Below are positions 1-7,154 of a DNA stretch of 19,052 nt, piece after piece. How positions within the stretch are numbered: position 1 is the first letter of the stretch; each line of letters starts with the position of its first letter. The notes under the pieces were generated by a model. The model worked only from the letters and a program-made list of their open reading frames with translations. It was not told where the DNA came from and did not search any database. This DNA is from JACMOY01 sp038322575 (lineage in GTDB: Bacteria; Actinomycetota; Actinomycetes; Actinomycetales; Angustibacteraceae): positions 1 through 19,052 of the forward strand of contig JBBQGB010000061.1 in assembly GCA_038322575.1 (NCBI GenBank). Reading direction: 5' to 3'. Both the position numbers and the translations under genes were made by a program.

Positions 1-2702
1 ACGTCGACGGGGGTGCCGTCCTCGAGGAAGGGCATGTCCTCGACCGGGAGGATCTTGGAGATGACGCCCTTGTTGCCGTGCCGGCCGGCGAGCTTGTCGC
101 CGTCGGTGATCTTGCGCTTGTTGGCCACGTAGACGCGGACCAGCTGGTTGACGCCCGGCGGCAGCTCGTCGCCCTCGTCGCGGTCGAACACCTTGACGCC
201 GATCACCGTGCCGGTCTCGCCGTGCGGCACCTTCAGCGAGGTGTCGCGCACCTCGCGCGCCTTCTCGCCGAAGATGGCTCGCAGCAGGCGCTCCTCGGGG
301 GTGAGCTCGGTCTCGCCCTTGGGCGTGACCTTGCCGACCAGCAGGTCGCCGTCGCGGACCTCCGCGCCGATCCGGATGATCCCGCGCTCGTCGAGGTCGG
401 CCAGCATCTCCTCGGAGACGTTCGGGATGTCGCGGGTGATCTCCTCCGGGCCCAGCTTGGTGTCGCGCGCGTCGACCTCGTGCTCCTCGATGTGGATCGA
501 GGAGAGCAGGTCGTCCTGCACGACCCGCTGGGACAGGATGATCGCGTCCTCGTAGTTGTGGCCCTCCCACGGCATGAACGCCACGAGCAGGTTGCGCCCC
601 AGCGCCATCTCGCCACCGTCGGTGGACGGGCCGTCGGCCACCAGGGAACCGGCCTCCAGGCGGGCGCCCTCGGTGACGGCGACCCGCTGGTTGTACGCGG
701 TGCCCTGGTTGGAGCGGACGAACTTGGCCACCCGGTAGGTGGTGTAGGTCCCGTCGTCGTTGGCCACGGTCACCGCGTCGGCGGAGACCTCCTGCACGAC
801 CCCGGCCTTCTCTGCGCGGACGACGTCCCCGCTGTCGAGGGCGGCGCGGTACTCCATGCCGGTGCCGACGAGCGGCGCCTCGGCCTTGACCAGCGGCACC
901 GCCTGACGCTGCATGTTCGAGCCCATCAGGGCCCGGTTGACGTCGTCGTGCTCGAGGAACGGGATCATCGCGGTGGCCGCGGAGACCATCTGGCGGGCCG
1001 CGACGTCCATGTAGTCGACGTCCTCGGCCGCCACGAGCTCGACCTCGCCGCCCTTGACGCGCACGGTGACGCGCTCCTCGGTGAAGTGGCTGTCGTCGTT
1101 CAGCGGCGCGTTGGCCTGAGCGATGACGAACTCGTCCTCCTCGTCGGCGGTGAGGTAGTCGACCTCGTCGCTGACGACACCCTTGAGCACCTTGCGGTAC
1201 GGGGTCTCGACGAACCCGAACGCGTTGATCCGGGCGTACGTCGACAGCGACCCGATCAGGCCGATGTTCGGGCCCTCCGGGGTCTCGATCGGGCACATCC
1301 GGCCGTAGTGCGAGGGGTGGACGTCGCGGACCTCGAAGCCGGCCCGGTCGCGGGAAAGACCACCTGGGCCGAGCGCGGACAGCCGCCGCTTGTGGGTCAG
1401 ACCGGCGATCGGGTTGGTATGGTCCATGAACTGCGAGAGCTGGCTGGTGCCGAATAACTCCTTGATGGAGGCGACGACTGGCCGGATGTTGATCAGGGTC
1501 TGCGGCGTGATGGCCTCGACGTCCTGGGTCGTCATCCGCTCGCGCACGACGCGCTCCATGCGGGACAGGCCCGTGCGGACCTGGTTCTGGATCAGCTCGC
1601 CGACCGTGCGCAGGCGCCGGTTGCCGAAGTGGTCGATGTCGTCGACCTCGACCCGCAGGTCGACGTCCTTGCCCTCGCGGACGCCGGGCATGGTCGCCGT
1701 GCCGCCGTGCAGGGCCACGATGAACTTGATCGTCGCGACGATGTCGTCGACGTCGAGCACGCTGGCGTTCGGCGCCTTGGCGGTGCCGAGCTTCTTGTTC
1801 ACCTTGTAGCGGCCGACCTTGGCCAGGTCGTAGCGCTTGGGGTTGAAGTACAGGTTCTCGAGCAGCGTCTGGGCCGCCTCGCGCGTCGGCGGCTCGCCCG
1901 GGCGCAGCTTGCGGTAGATGTCGAGCAGCGCGTCGTCCTGACCCGTGGTGTGGTCCTTCTCCAGGGTCTGGCGGATCGACTCGTACTCGCCGAACTCCTC
2001 CAGGATGCGCGCCTCGGTCCAGCCGAGGGCCTTGAGCAGCACCGTGACGGACTGCTTGCGCTTGCGGTCGATGCGCACACCGACCATGTCGCGCTTGTCG
2101 ATCTCGAACTCCAGCCACGCGCCACGGCTCGGGATCACCTTGGCCGTGTAGACGTCCTTGTCGGACGTCTTGTCGGCGGTGCGCTCGAAGTAGACGCCCG
2201 GCGAGCGGACCAGCTGCGAGACGACGACGCGCTCGGTGCCGTTCACGACGAAGGTGCCGCGCTCGGTCATCAGCGGGAAGTCACCCATGAACACCGTCTG
2301 GCTCTTGATCTCGCCGGTGGTGGTGTTCATGAACTCGGCCGTGACGAACAGGGGCGCGGCGTAGGTCATGTCGCGCTCCTTGCACTCGTCGATCGAGTAC
2401 TTGGGCGGCTCGAAGCGGTGGTCGCGGAACGACAGCGACATCGACCCCGAGAAGTCCTCGATCGGCGAGATCTCCTCGAAGATCTCCTCCAGACCGGACT
2501 TCTCGTGGATGTGGCTGTCGCCGGAGCCGGCGGCCACGCGGGCCAGCCAGCGCTCGTTGCCGAGCAGCCAGTCGAAGCTCTCGGTCTGCAGAGCCAGCAG
2601 GTCGGGGACCTCTAGCGGTTCATGGATCTTGCCGAAGCTGATTCGGCCAGAGGCCGTCAAAGCGGTGGACACTGTCGCGGGAGCGGTGCGCGAGGCAGCC
2701 AA
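1..2702 (-). CDS. rpoB: DNA-directed RNA polymerase beta subunit, 5' part (C-terminus outside window)
   Basis: Catalytic beta subunit of RNA polymerase and the target of rifamycins. The first 900 codons are present in one uninterrupted frame; roughly the last quarter of a typical actinobacterial RpoB lies beyond position 1. I chose the TTG at 2702-2700 because AAGGA sits six bases upstream and because actinobacterial RpoB proteins commonly start with TTG and read LA-SR; a GTG eleven codons later is less likely. The N-terminal block (KIHEPLEVPDLLALQTESFDWL) is typical. The rifampicin region, about residues 417-444, reads FGTSQLSQFMDHTNP then LTHKRRLSAL. The residues equivalent to E. coli Asp516, His526 and Ser531 (Asp427, His437, Ser442 here) are wild type, so susceptibility is expected. 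Codon 416 is TTA, rare in this genome. rpoB follows rplL after a 328-bp gap with a hairpin and a promoter candidate, so it is probably expressed both by readthrough and from its own promoter. Confidence 0.97.
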   Translation of the reverse strand, partial: MAASRTAPATVSTALTASGRISFGKIHEPLEVPDLLALQTESFDWLLGNERWLARVAAGSGDSHIHEKSGLEEIFEEISPIEDFSGSMSLSFRDHRFEPPKYSIDECKERDMTYAAPLFVTAEFMNTTTGEIKSQTVFMGDFPLMTERGTFVVNGTERVVVSQLVRSPGVYFERTADKTSDKDVYTAKVIPSRGAWLEFEIDKRDMVGVRIDRKRKQSVTVLLKALGWTEARILEEFGEYESIRQTLEKDHTTGQDDALLDIYRKLRPGEPPTREAAQTLLENLYFNPKRYDLAKVGRYKVNKKLGTAKAPNASVLDVDDIVATIKFIVALHGGTATMPGVREGKDVDLRVEVDDIDHFGNRRLRTVGELIQNQVRTGLSRMERVVRERMTTQDVEAITPQTLINIRPVVASIKELFGTSQLSQFMDHTNPIAGLTHKRRLSALGPGGLSRDRAGFEVRDVHPSHYGRMCPIETPEGPNIGLIGSLSTYARINAFGFVETPYRKVLKGVVSDEVDYLTADEEDEFVIAQANAPLNDDSHFTEERVTVRVKGGEVELVAAEDVDYMDVAARQMVSAATAMIPFLEHDDVNRALMGSNMQRQAVPLVKAEAPLVGTGMEYRAALDSGDVVRAEKAGVVQEVSADAVTVANDDGTYTTYRVAKFVRSNQGTAYNQRVAVTEGARLEAGSLVADGPSTDGGEMALGRNLLVAFMPWEGHNYEDAIILSQRVVQDDLLSSIHIEEHEVDARDTKLGPEEITRDIPNVSEEMLADLDERGIIRIGAEVRDGDLLVGKVTPKGETELTPEERLLRAIFGEKAREVRDTSLKVPHGETGTVIGVKVFDRDEGDELPPGVNQLVRVYVANKRKITDGDKLAGRHGNKGVISKILPVEDMPFLEDGTPVD

Positions 2703-2820
2703 GGAGGGTCCTTCCACGGGCCTTATGGACGTACGGTGCGCATGACGATCGCCCCGGATCCCGGGAGAGCACAGCAGTGCTCACCCGCGAGACGGGAGAA
2801 GTTGGGCAGCGCAAACCACT

Positions 2821-2850
2821 AGCATACGTCACGGCGCGCACGGAAGTAAA
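2821..2850 (-). promoter_or_regulatory. candidate rpoB promoter
   Basis: On the minus strand a TTTACT (2850-2845) and a TATGCT (2826-2821) are separated by 18 bases, matching four of six bases each of the -35 and -10 consensus and the TAnnnT form usual in actinobacteria. The start of transcription would be near 2814, giving a leader of about 110 bases before the TTG of rpoB. That leader contains a GAGCAC-AGCA-GTGCTC hairpin at 2767-2782 and a shorter CCCG/CGGG one at 2784-2796. The location between the rplL terminator and rpoB supports it; activity is inferred. Confidence 0.5.
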
Positions 2851-2962
2851 CCGGCCCCGTGCAGGCTGGCGCCACGAGGATGACGCGCCGCGGCGTCCGC
2901 GTCAAGGGCCCGCGCCGCGGCCTGTGCACGATCGCCCTCCCCCGGACCCTGCGGACCGACGC

Positions 2963-3001
2963 CGAACGGCCGGCCCCGCGGGTGCGGGAGCCGGCCGTTC
3001 G
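2963..3001 (-). terminator. hairpin terminator/attenuator between rplL and rpoB
   Basis: A 12-bp perfect outer stem (2963-2974 with 2990-3001) continues past one bulged base into five more pairs (2975-2979 with 2984-2988) and a four-base loop. It begins about 30 bases after the rplL stop codon. No U-run follows on the minus strand, as is common for hairpins in high-GC actinobacteria. In many bacteria a partial terminator here reduces transcription from the abundant ribosomal proteins into rpoBC. The rest of the 2703-3030 gap holds the rpoB promoter candidate and leader hairpins; I see no gene in it. Confidence 0.65.
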
Positions 3002-3030
3002 CGGTGCTGGTCGAGCGGTGGTGAGGTGAG

Positions 3031-3414
3031 CTACTTGACGGTCACCGTGGCGCCGGCGCCCTCGAGGGCGGCCTTCGCCTTCTCGGCGGCGGCCTTGTCG
3101 ACCTTCTCCAGGACGGCCTTGGGGGCGCCGTCCACGAGGTCCTTGGCCTCCTTCAGGCCCAGGCTGGTGAGCGCGCGGACCTCCTTGATGACCTGGATCT
3201 TCTTGTCACCGGCGGCCTCGAGGACGACGTCGAACTCGTCCTGCTCCTCCTCGGCCTCGGCCGGGGCGGCCGGGCCACCCGCGGCGGCGACCGCGACGGG
3301 AGCGGCTGCGGTGACCTCGAAGGTCTCCTCGAACTTCTTCACGAACTCGCTGAGCTCGATCAGGGTCATCTCCTTGAAGGACTCCAGGAGATCGTCGGTG
3401 CTGAGCTTGGCCAT
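3031..3414 (-). CDS. rplL: 50S ribosomal protein L7/L12
   Basis: Stalk protein of the large ribosomal subunit; dimers bind the L10 C-terminal helix and recruit translation GTPases. It has 127 residues, the normal family length. The N-terminal dimerisation domain (MAKLSTDDLLESFKEMTLIELSEFVKKFEE) is followed by an Ala/Pro-rich hinge at about residues 35-57 and the conserved C-terminal factor-binding domain containing KIQVIKEVRALTSLGLKEAK and DLVDGAPKAV. The ATG at 3414 is preceded by an AGAGGA-type ribosome binding site. It lies 54 bases after rplJ and is almost certainly cotranscribed with it; the hairpin beyond its stop marks the end of most transcripts. Confidence 0.98.
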   Translation of the reverse strand: MAKLSTDDLLESFKEMTLIELSEFVKKFEETFEVTAAAPVAVAAAGGPAAPAEAEEEQDEFDVVLEAAGDKKIQVIKEVRALTSLGLKEAKDLVDGAPKAVLEKVDKAAAEKAKAALEGAGATVTVK

Positions 3415-3468
3415 GGTGGCTGGTCCTCTCGGTGGGTGCTGCTGGGGGTGGAGCGGGTGTGGTGCTGG

Positions 3469-4131
3469 TCAGGCCTCGCCGGCAGGCGCGTCGGCTGCAG
3501 CCGGCGCGTCGTCGACGGGTGCGTCGACAGCGGGTGCCGAGTCGGCGGGCGCCGAGTCAACGGGTGCGTCGTCGGCGGGTGAGTCCTCGGGTGCGGCGGC
3601 CGCGATCGGCCCCTGCTCCTGCTCGCGCTTGGCGCGCAGCGCCTCGATGACGCGGGCGGTCTGCGACAGCGGCGCGGCGAACAGCGCTGCGGCGTTGCTC
3701 AGCGAGGCCTTCATGGCCCCGGCGAGCTTGGCGAGCAGCACCTCGCGCGGCTCCAGGTCGGCGAGCTGGGTGACCTCGGCCGCGGTGAGCGGCTTGCCGT
3801 CCAGGTAGCCGCCCCGGATCACCAGGGCCGGGTTGGCCTTGGCGAAGTCGCGCATCGACTTGGCGGTCTCGACCGGGTCGCCGGTGATGAAGGCGATGGC
3901 CGAGGGGCCGGCGAGCTGGCCGTCGAAGGCCGTGACACCGGCCTGCTTGGCGGCGATGCCGGTGAGGGTGTTCTTCACGACGGCGTACGTCGCGTGGTCG
4001 CTGATCGAGGCGCGCAGCCGCGTCAGCTGGGCCACCGTGAGACCGCGGTACTCGGTCAGCACGGCGGCGTTGGACTCGCGGAAGCGGTCGGCGAGCTCGG
4101 TGACCGCTGCAGCCTTGTCGGGCCTGGCCAT
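3469..4131 (-). CDS. rplJ: 50S ribosomal protein L10, with long acidic C-terminal tail
   Basis: L10 anchors L7/L12 dimers to the ribosome and represses its own operon by binding the mRNA leader. Residues 1-175 are a full L10 (MARPDKAAAVTELADRFRES; LTEYRGLTVAQLTRLR; VVKNTL; the helix ending ALRAKREQEQ that carries L12). The ATG at 4131 has a strong AAGGAGG site; an open frame continues upstream to 4212 but carries no L10 sequence. The oddity is the end: residues 176-220 are a low-complexity Ala/Asp/Pro tail with repeated PADDAP/PVDSAP/PADSAP units, about 45 residues beyond the usual 165-175. Its role is unknown to me. The N-terminal extension of NusG in this window has similar composition. Confidence 0.97.
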   Translation of the reverse strand: MARPDKAAAVTELADRFRESNAAVLTEYRGLTVAQLTRLRASISDHATYAVVKNTLTGIAAKQAGVTAFDGQLAGPSAIAFITGDPVETAKSMRDFAKANPALVIRGGYLDGKPLTAAEVTQLADLEPREVLLAKLAGAMKASLSNAAALFAAPLSQTARVIEALRAKREQEQGPIAAAAPEDSPADDAPVDSAPADSAPAVDAPVDDAPAAADAPAGEA

Positions 4132-4364
4132 GGGCCTCCTTCGGTCGGGGGCCGCTGGCGGTCGGGCCCGGCACGACGAACGCCCCGGCGCGAGGCGCAC
4201 GGGGCGTGGCACGGGTCGGCCGGGGCCGACGTCCGTGGACGACTCGGGTCACCTGCGCGGGCCGCTCGCGGTGCGAGCTTTCGGACGACGGGCCGCGGGG
4301 GCCCGTCCTCGACCAACGGTCTGGGGTGGTGGAGCGGGTGCTTCGTGGATGAGGGTACGGCCCG
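4132..4364 (-). promoter_or_regulatory. structured leader of rplJL, candidate L10 autoregulatory leader
   Basis: The region between the rplA terminator and rplJ holds a row of perfect small hairpins: 4180-4187/4200-4207 (8 bp), 4215-4221/4224-4230 (7 bp), 4264-4269/4273-4278 (6 bp) and 4287-4294/4300-4307 (8 bp). L10 leaders are known upstream of rplJ in many bacteria and are bound by L10-(L12)n complexes. I infer the function from position and structure; I could not match the leader consensus. I saw no convincing promoter in the segment. Confidence 0.5.
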
Positions 4365-4398
4365 CACCGGGCGGCGGCCAAATCGCCGCCGCCCGGTG
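4365..4398 (-). terminator. 14-bp perfect hairpin after rplA
   Basis: CACCGGGCGGCGGC (4365-4378) pairs perfectly with 4385-4398 around a six-base loop, starting ten bases beyond the rplA stop codon. There is no T-run after it in the minus direction. It sits at the junction between the L11-L1 and L10-L12 transcription units and probably terminates or attenuates the rplKA transcript. Confidence 0.7.
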
Positions 4399-4407
4399 AG
4401 GTGTCGC

Positions 4408-5133
4408 TCAGCTCGGGGCGTCCGCGCCCTCTTCGAGGGTGATGTTGCGGGTGCGGGACGGGTCGACCGGGATGCCGGGGCCCATCGTGGTCGCCACCGT
4501 GCACTTGGCCAGGTAGCGGCCCTTGGACGAGGACGGCTTCAGCCGCAGGACCTCGTCGAGGGCGGCGGCGTAGTTCTCGATCAGCTGCTGCTCGGTGAAC
4601 GAGGTCTTGCCGATGATGAAGTGCAGGTTGGCGTGCTTGTCGGTGCGGAACTCGATCTTGCCGCCCTTGATCTCGGTGACGGCCTTGGCGACGTCCATCG
4701 TGACGGTGCCGGTCTTCGGGTTGGGCATCAGCCCGCGCGGGCCGAGCACCTTGCCGAGCCGGCCGACCTTGCCCATCAGGTCGGGCGTCGCGACGACGGC
4801 GTCGAAGTCGTGCCAGCCCTTCTGGATCCGCTCGAGCAGGTCGTCGCTGCCGACGTAGTCGGCGCCGGCGGCGGTGGCCTGCTCGGCGCGCTCACCGGTG
4901 GCGAAGACCAGGACGCGCGCGGTCTTGCCGGTGCCGTGCGGCAGGTTGACGGTGCCGCGCACCATCTGGTCGGACTTGCGGGGGTCGACGCCCAGGCGGA
5001 AGGCGACCTCGACGGTCGAGTCGTACTTCGTCGTCGAGGTGTCCTTGGCCAGGCGGACGGCGTCCAGGGGGGCGTACAGGCGCTCGGCGTCGATCTTGTC
5101 GGCGGCGGCGCGGTAGGACTTGCTGCGCTTCAT
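4408..5133 (-). CDS. rplA: 50S ribosomal protein L1
   Basis: Binds 23S rRNA at the mobile L1 stalk, helps tRNA leave the E site, and in many bacteria represses the L11-L1 mRNA. It has 241 residues, close to the family norm. Typical features are MKRSKSYRAAADKID at the start, VNLPHGTGKTARVLVFATGE at about 62-81, the L1 signature around KVLGPRGLMPNPKTGTVT (128-145), and the C-terminal MGPGIPVDPSRTRN (217-230). ATG at 5133 with GGAG upstream. It follows rplK by 110 bases, a spacer that contains four 10-bp tandem repeats. Confidence 0.98.
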   Translation of the reverse strand: MKRSKSYRAAADKIDAERLYAPLDAVRLAKDTSTTKYDSTVEVAFRLGVDPRKSDQMVRGTVNLPHGTGKTARVLVFATGERAEQATAAGADYVGSDDLLERIQKGWHDFDAVVATPDLMGKVGRLGKVLGPRGLMPNPKTGTVTMDVAKAVTEIKGGKIEFRTDKHANLHFIIGKTSFTEQQLIENYAAALDEVLRLKPSSSKGRYLAKCTVATTMGPGIPVDPSRTRNITLEEGADAPS

Positions 5134-5200
5134 GACTGCTCCATCGTGGTCGTAGCCGGAGGTGTGGTCGGACGGGCCGCGCTCGGCCCTGCCACGGTGC

Positions 5201-5240
5201 TGCTGGGTGCTGCTGGGTCGTGCTGGGTCGTGCTGGGTGG
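5201..5240. repeat. four tandem 10-bp repeats between rplK and rplA
   Basis: TGCTGGGTNN occurs four times in exact 10-base register (TGCTGGGTGC, TGCTGGGTCG, TGCTGGGTCG, TGCTGGGTGG). It ends just past the rplK stop codon, so in the rplKA transcript it reads as CCCAGCA units in the intercistronic spacer. Slippage expansion is the simplest origin. Confidence 0.85.
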
Positions 5241-5243
5241 CGC

Positions 5244-5675
5244 TCAGCCCTCGACGGTGATGCCCATCGAGCGAGCGGTGCCGGCGATGATCTTGGTGGC
5301 GGCGTCCAGGTCGTTCGCGTTCAGGTCCTCGAGCTTGGTCTGGGCGATCTCGCGCACCTGCGCGGTGGTGAGCTTGGCGACCTTGGTCTTGTGCGGCTCG
5401 CCCGAACCCTTGGCGACGCCGGCGGCCTTCTTGATCAGCTCGGCCGCGGGCGGGGTCTTGGTGATGAAGGTGAACGAGCGGTCCTCGTACACCGTGATCT
5501 CGACCGGGATGACGTTGCCGCGCTGGGCCTCGGTCGCGGCGTTGTAGGCCTTGACGAACTCCATGATGTTGACGCCGTGCTGACCCAGGGCGGGGCCGAC
5601 GGGCGGCGCCGGCGTCGCGGCGCCGGCCTGGATCTGGAGCTTGATGAGTCCGGAGACCCTCTTCTTGGGGGGCAT
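5244..5675 (-). CDS. rplK: 50S ribosomal protein L11
   Basis: Forms the GTPase-associated centre with 23S rRNA helices 43-44 and is the site of thiopeptide action and of RelA activation. 143 residues, the normal length. The N-terminal domain has [21 protein letters not shown] at about residues 15-34, including the paired prolines of the thiostrepton region, then [13 protein letters not shown]. The C-terminal rRNA-binding domain contains [13 protein letters not shown] at the end. ATG at 5675 with GAGGA upstream. It lies 68 bases after nusG, consistent with a secE-nusG-rplK-rplA operon. Confidence 0.98.
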
Positions 5676-5743
5676 GTCTGCTGGTCCTCACGTGCCGGGT
5701 GGTGGTGTGGCGGGCTCGGCTGAGCACGCCGGTGGGGCTGGGC

Positions 5744-6547
5744 TCAGATCTTGGCGACCTGGGCGAACGAGAGCTCGACGGGCGTCTCGCGGCCGAAGAT
5801 CGACACGAGCACCTTGAGCTTCTGGGCGTCCGGGCTGATCTCGGAGATCGTGGCGGGCAGGGTCTCGAACGGACCCTCCATCACCGTGACCGACTCGCCG
5901 ACCTCGAAGTCGACGATCCGCACCGGCTCGGCGGCCTTGGCGCCCGGGCGGTCCTTGACCTCGAGGGTGGGGGCGAGCATCGAGAACACCTCGTTGGTGC
6001 TCAGCGGCACCGGCTGGTGGGTGTTGCCCACGAACCCGGTGACCCCGGGGGTGTGGCGCACGGCGCCCCACGACTCGTCGGTGAGGTCCATCCGCACCAG
6101 GACGTAGCCGGGCATCCGCACCCGGCGCACGAGCTTGCGGACGCCGTTCTTGATCTCCTGGACCTCTTCCATGGGCACCTCGACCTGGAAGATGTAGTCC
6201 TCCATGGTCAGGTTCTGCACCCGGGTCTCGAGGTTGGTCTTCACCCGGTTCTCGTAGCCGGCGTAGGAGTGGATGACGAACCACTCGCCCGGCGCGCGGC
6301 GCAGGCCGGCCTTGAACTCCTCGATCGGGTCGACGTCGTCCTCGTCGTCGCCCGCGGCGTCCCCGCCCGCAGCGTCCTCGGCGGGAGCGGCGTCGGCGGG
6401 CGCCTCGTCAGCGGGCGTCTCGGCTGCGGGCGCCGGCTCGGCGTCGTACGCCTCGGCGGCGGCCAGGTCGGCCTGCTGGACGGTCAGCTCGGAGGTGTCG
6501 GTGTCCGTCGCGTCGGCGCTGTCCGTCGGGTCGGGGCTGTCGGGCAC
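5744..6547 (-). CDS. nusG: transcription termination/antitermination factor NusG
   Basis: Binds the RNA polymerase clamp and modulates pausing, Rho termination and transcription-translation coupling. Of 267 residues, the first ~85 are an acidic Ala/Asp/Pro/Glu low-complexity extension, a feature of actinobacterial NusG proteins. The NGN domain begins at GEWFVIHSYAGYENRVKTNL (87-106) and includes VRRVRMPGYVLVRMD. A linker is followed by the KOW domain from about residue 211, with VMEGPFETLPATI and the ending VELSFAQVAKI. I chose the GTG at 6547 because AGGA is seven bases upstream and no stronger start follows before the NGN domain. Confidence 0.97.
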   Translation of the reverse strand: MPDSPDPTDSADATDTDTSELTVQQADLAAAEAYDAEPAPAAETPADEAPADAAPAEDAAGGDAAGDDEDDVDPIEEFKAGLRRAPGEWFVIHSYAGYENRVKTNLETRVQNLTMEDYIFQVEVPMEEVQEIKNGVRKLVRRVRMPGYVLVRMDLTDESWGAVRHTPGVTGFVGNTHQPVPLSTNEVFSMLAPTLEVKDRPGAKAAEPVRIVDFEVGESVTVMEGPFETLPATISEISPDAQKLKVLVSIFGRETPVELSFAQVAKI

Positions 6548-6619
6548 GGGGATGTCCTGCTTCCTTGTCGTCGTACGTGCTGTCTGCTCGGGGCGCGCCC
6601 CGGGGTGTGGCGGTCGGGC

Positions 6620-6883
6620 TCAGCCGCCGCCGAACACCAGCAGGACGAGCTTGCCCAGGCCGATGTCGAGCGCGGAGACGAACGCCATCACCACGACGAC
6701 GAACACCATGACCACCGAGGTGTAGGTGATCAGCTCGGTGCGCGTGGGTCGCACGACCTTGCGCAGCTCGGCGATGACCTGACGGATGAACAGCGCGAGG
6801 CCGGCCCGACGTCCGACGCGGGCGGACGTCGAAGCCGAGCGCCGAGGCGTGCTCGCGTCGTCGTCCGTGCTGGTCTGCGTCAC
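6620..6883 (-). CDS. secE: preprotein translocase subunit SecE
   Basis: Essential membrane clamp of the SecYEG channel. 87 residues: a polar N-terminus, a conserved amphipathic helix (FIRQVIAELRKVVRPTRTEL, 32-51), and one transmembrane segment at about 52-74. This is the short single-span form usual outside Enterobacteria. The GTG at 6883 has GAGGA close upstream (4-base gap). It is cotranscribed with nusG 72 bases downstream and follows tRNA-Trp, an order typical of actinobacteria. Confidence 0.95.
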   Translation of the reverse strand: MTQTSTDDDASTPRRSASTSARVGRRAGLALFIRQVIAELRKVVRPTRTELITYTSVVMVFVVVVMAFVSALDIGLGKLVLLVFGGG

Positions 6884-6935
6884 GTCGTCCTCACCTGGTT
6901 CGCCGTCATCACGCCCCCGGACGGGGGCACCCGCG

Positions 6936-7008
6936 CAGGGCAGGAGGGACTCGAACCCCCAACCGCCGGTTTTGGAGACCGGTGCTCTACCAATTGAGCC
7001 ACTGCCCT
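6936..7008 (-). tRNA. tRNA-Trp (anticodon CCA)
   Basis: A 73-base cloverleaf on the minus strand. The acceptor AGGGCAG pairs with CTGCCCT. The D arm is GCTC...GAGC, the anticodon stem CCGGT/ACCGG encloses loop CTCCAAA with anticodon CCA, and the T arm is GGGGG-TTCGAGT-CCCTC. The discriminator base is G and the 3' CCA is not encoded. It lies about 50 bases upstream of secE and may be processed from the same transcript. Confidence 0.96.
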
Positions 7009-7050
7009 ACGGGTGGAGCGACGACCCTGGGCCGGTGCACCGCGGATCGC

Positions 7051-7079
7051 AGGGCATGGCTCAGCGTGGCGGTCGTCAA
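7051..7079 (-). promoter_or_regulatory. candidate promoter for tRNA-Trp and secE-nusG
   Basis: On the minus strand TTGACG (7079-7074) is followed after 17 bases by TGCCCT (7056-7051). The -35 is five of six; the -10 is weak because it lacks the second-position A. A start near 7045 would give a leader of about 37 bases. A second -10-like TACACT lies further upstream at 7099-7094 with a poorer -35. Confidence 0.4.
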
Positions 7080-7154
7080 CCACCCACCGAGGGAGTGTAC
7101 GCGAGAGCGGGGACGGGGGTCGAACCGGCGACGGGGGGGTGGGAGGATCAGCGG

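Noticed and set aside
78..2615. Long plus-strand open frames opposite rpoB
   Set aside because: They follow the G/C-rich third positions of rpoB and have no protein features; rpoB is continuous on the other strand.
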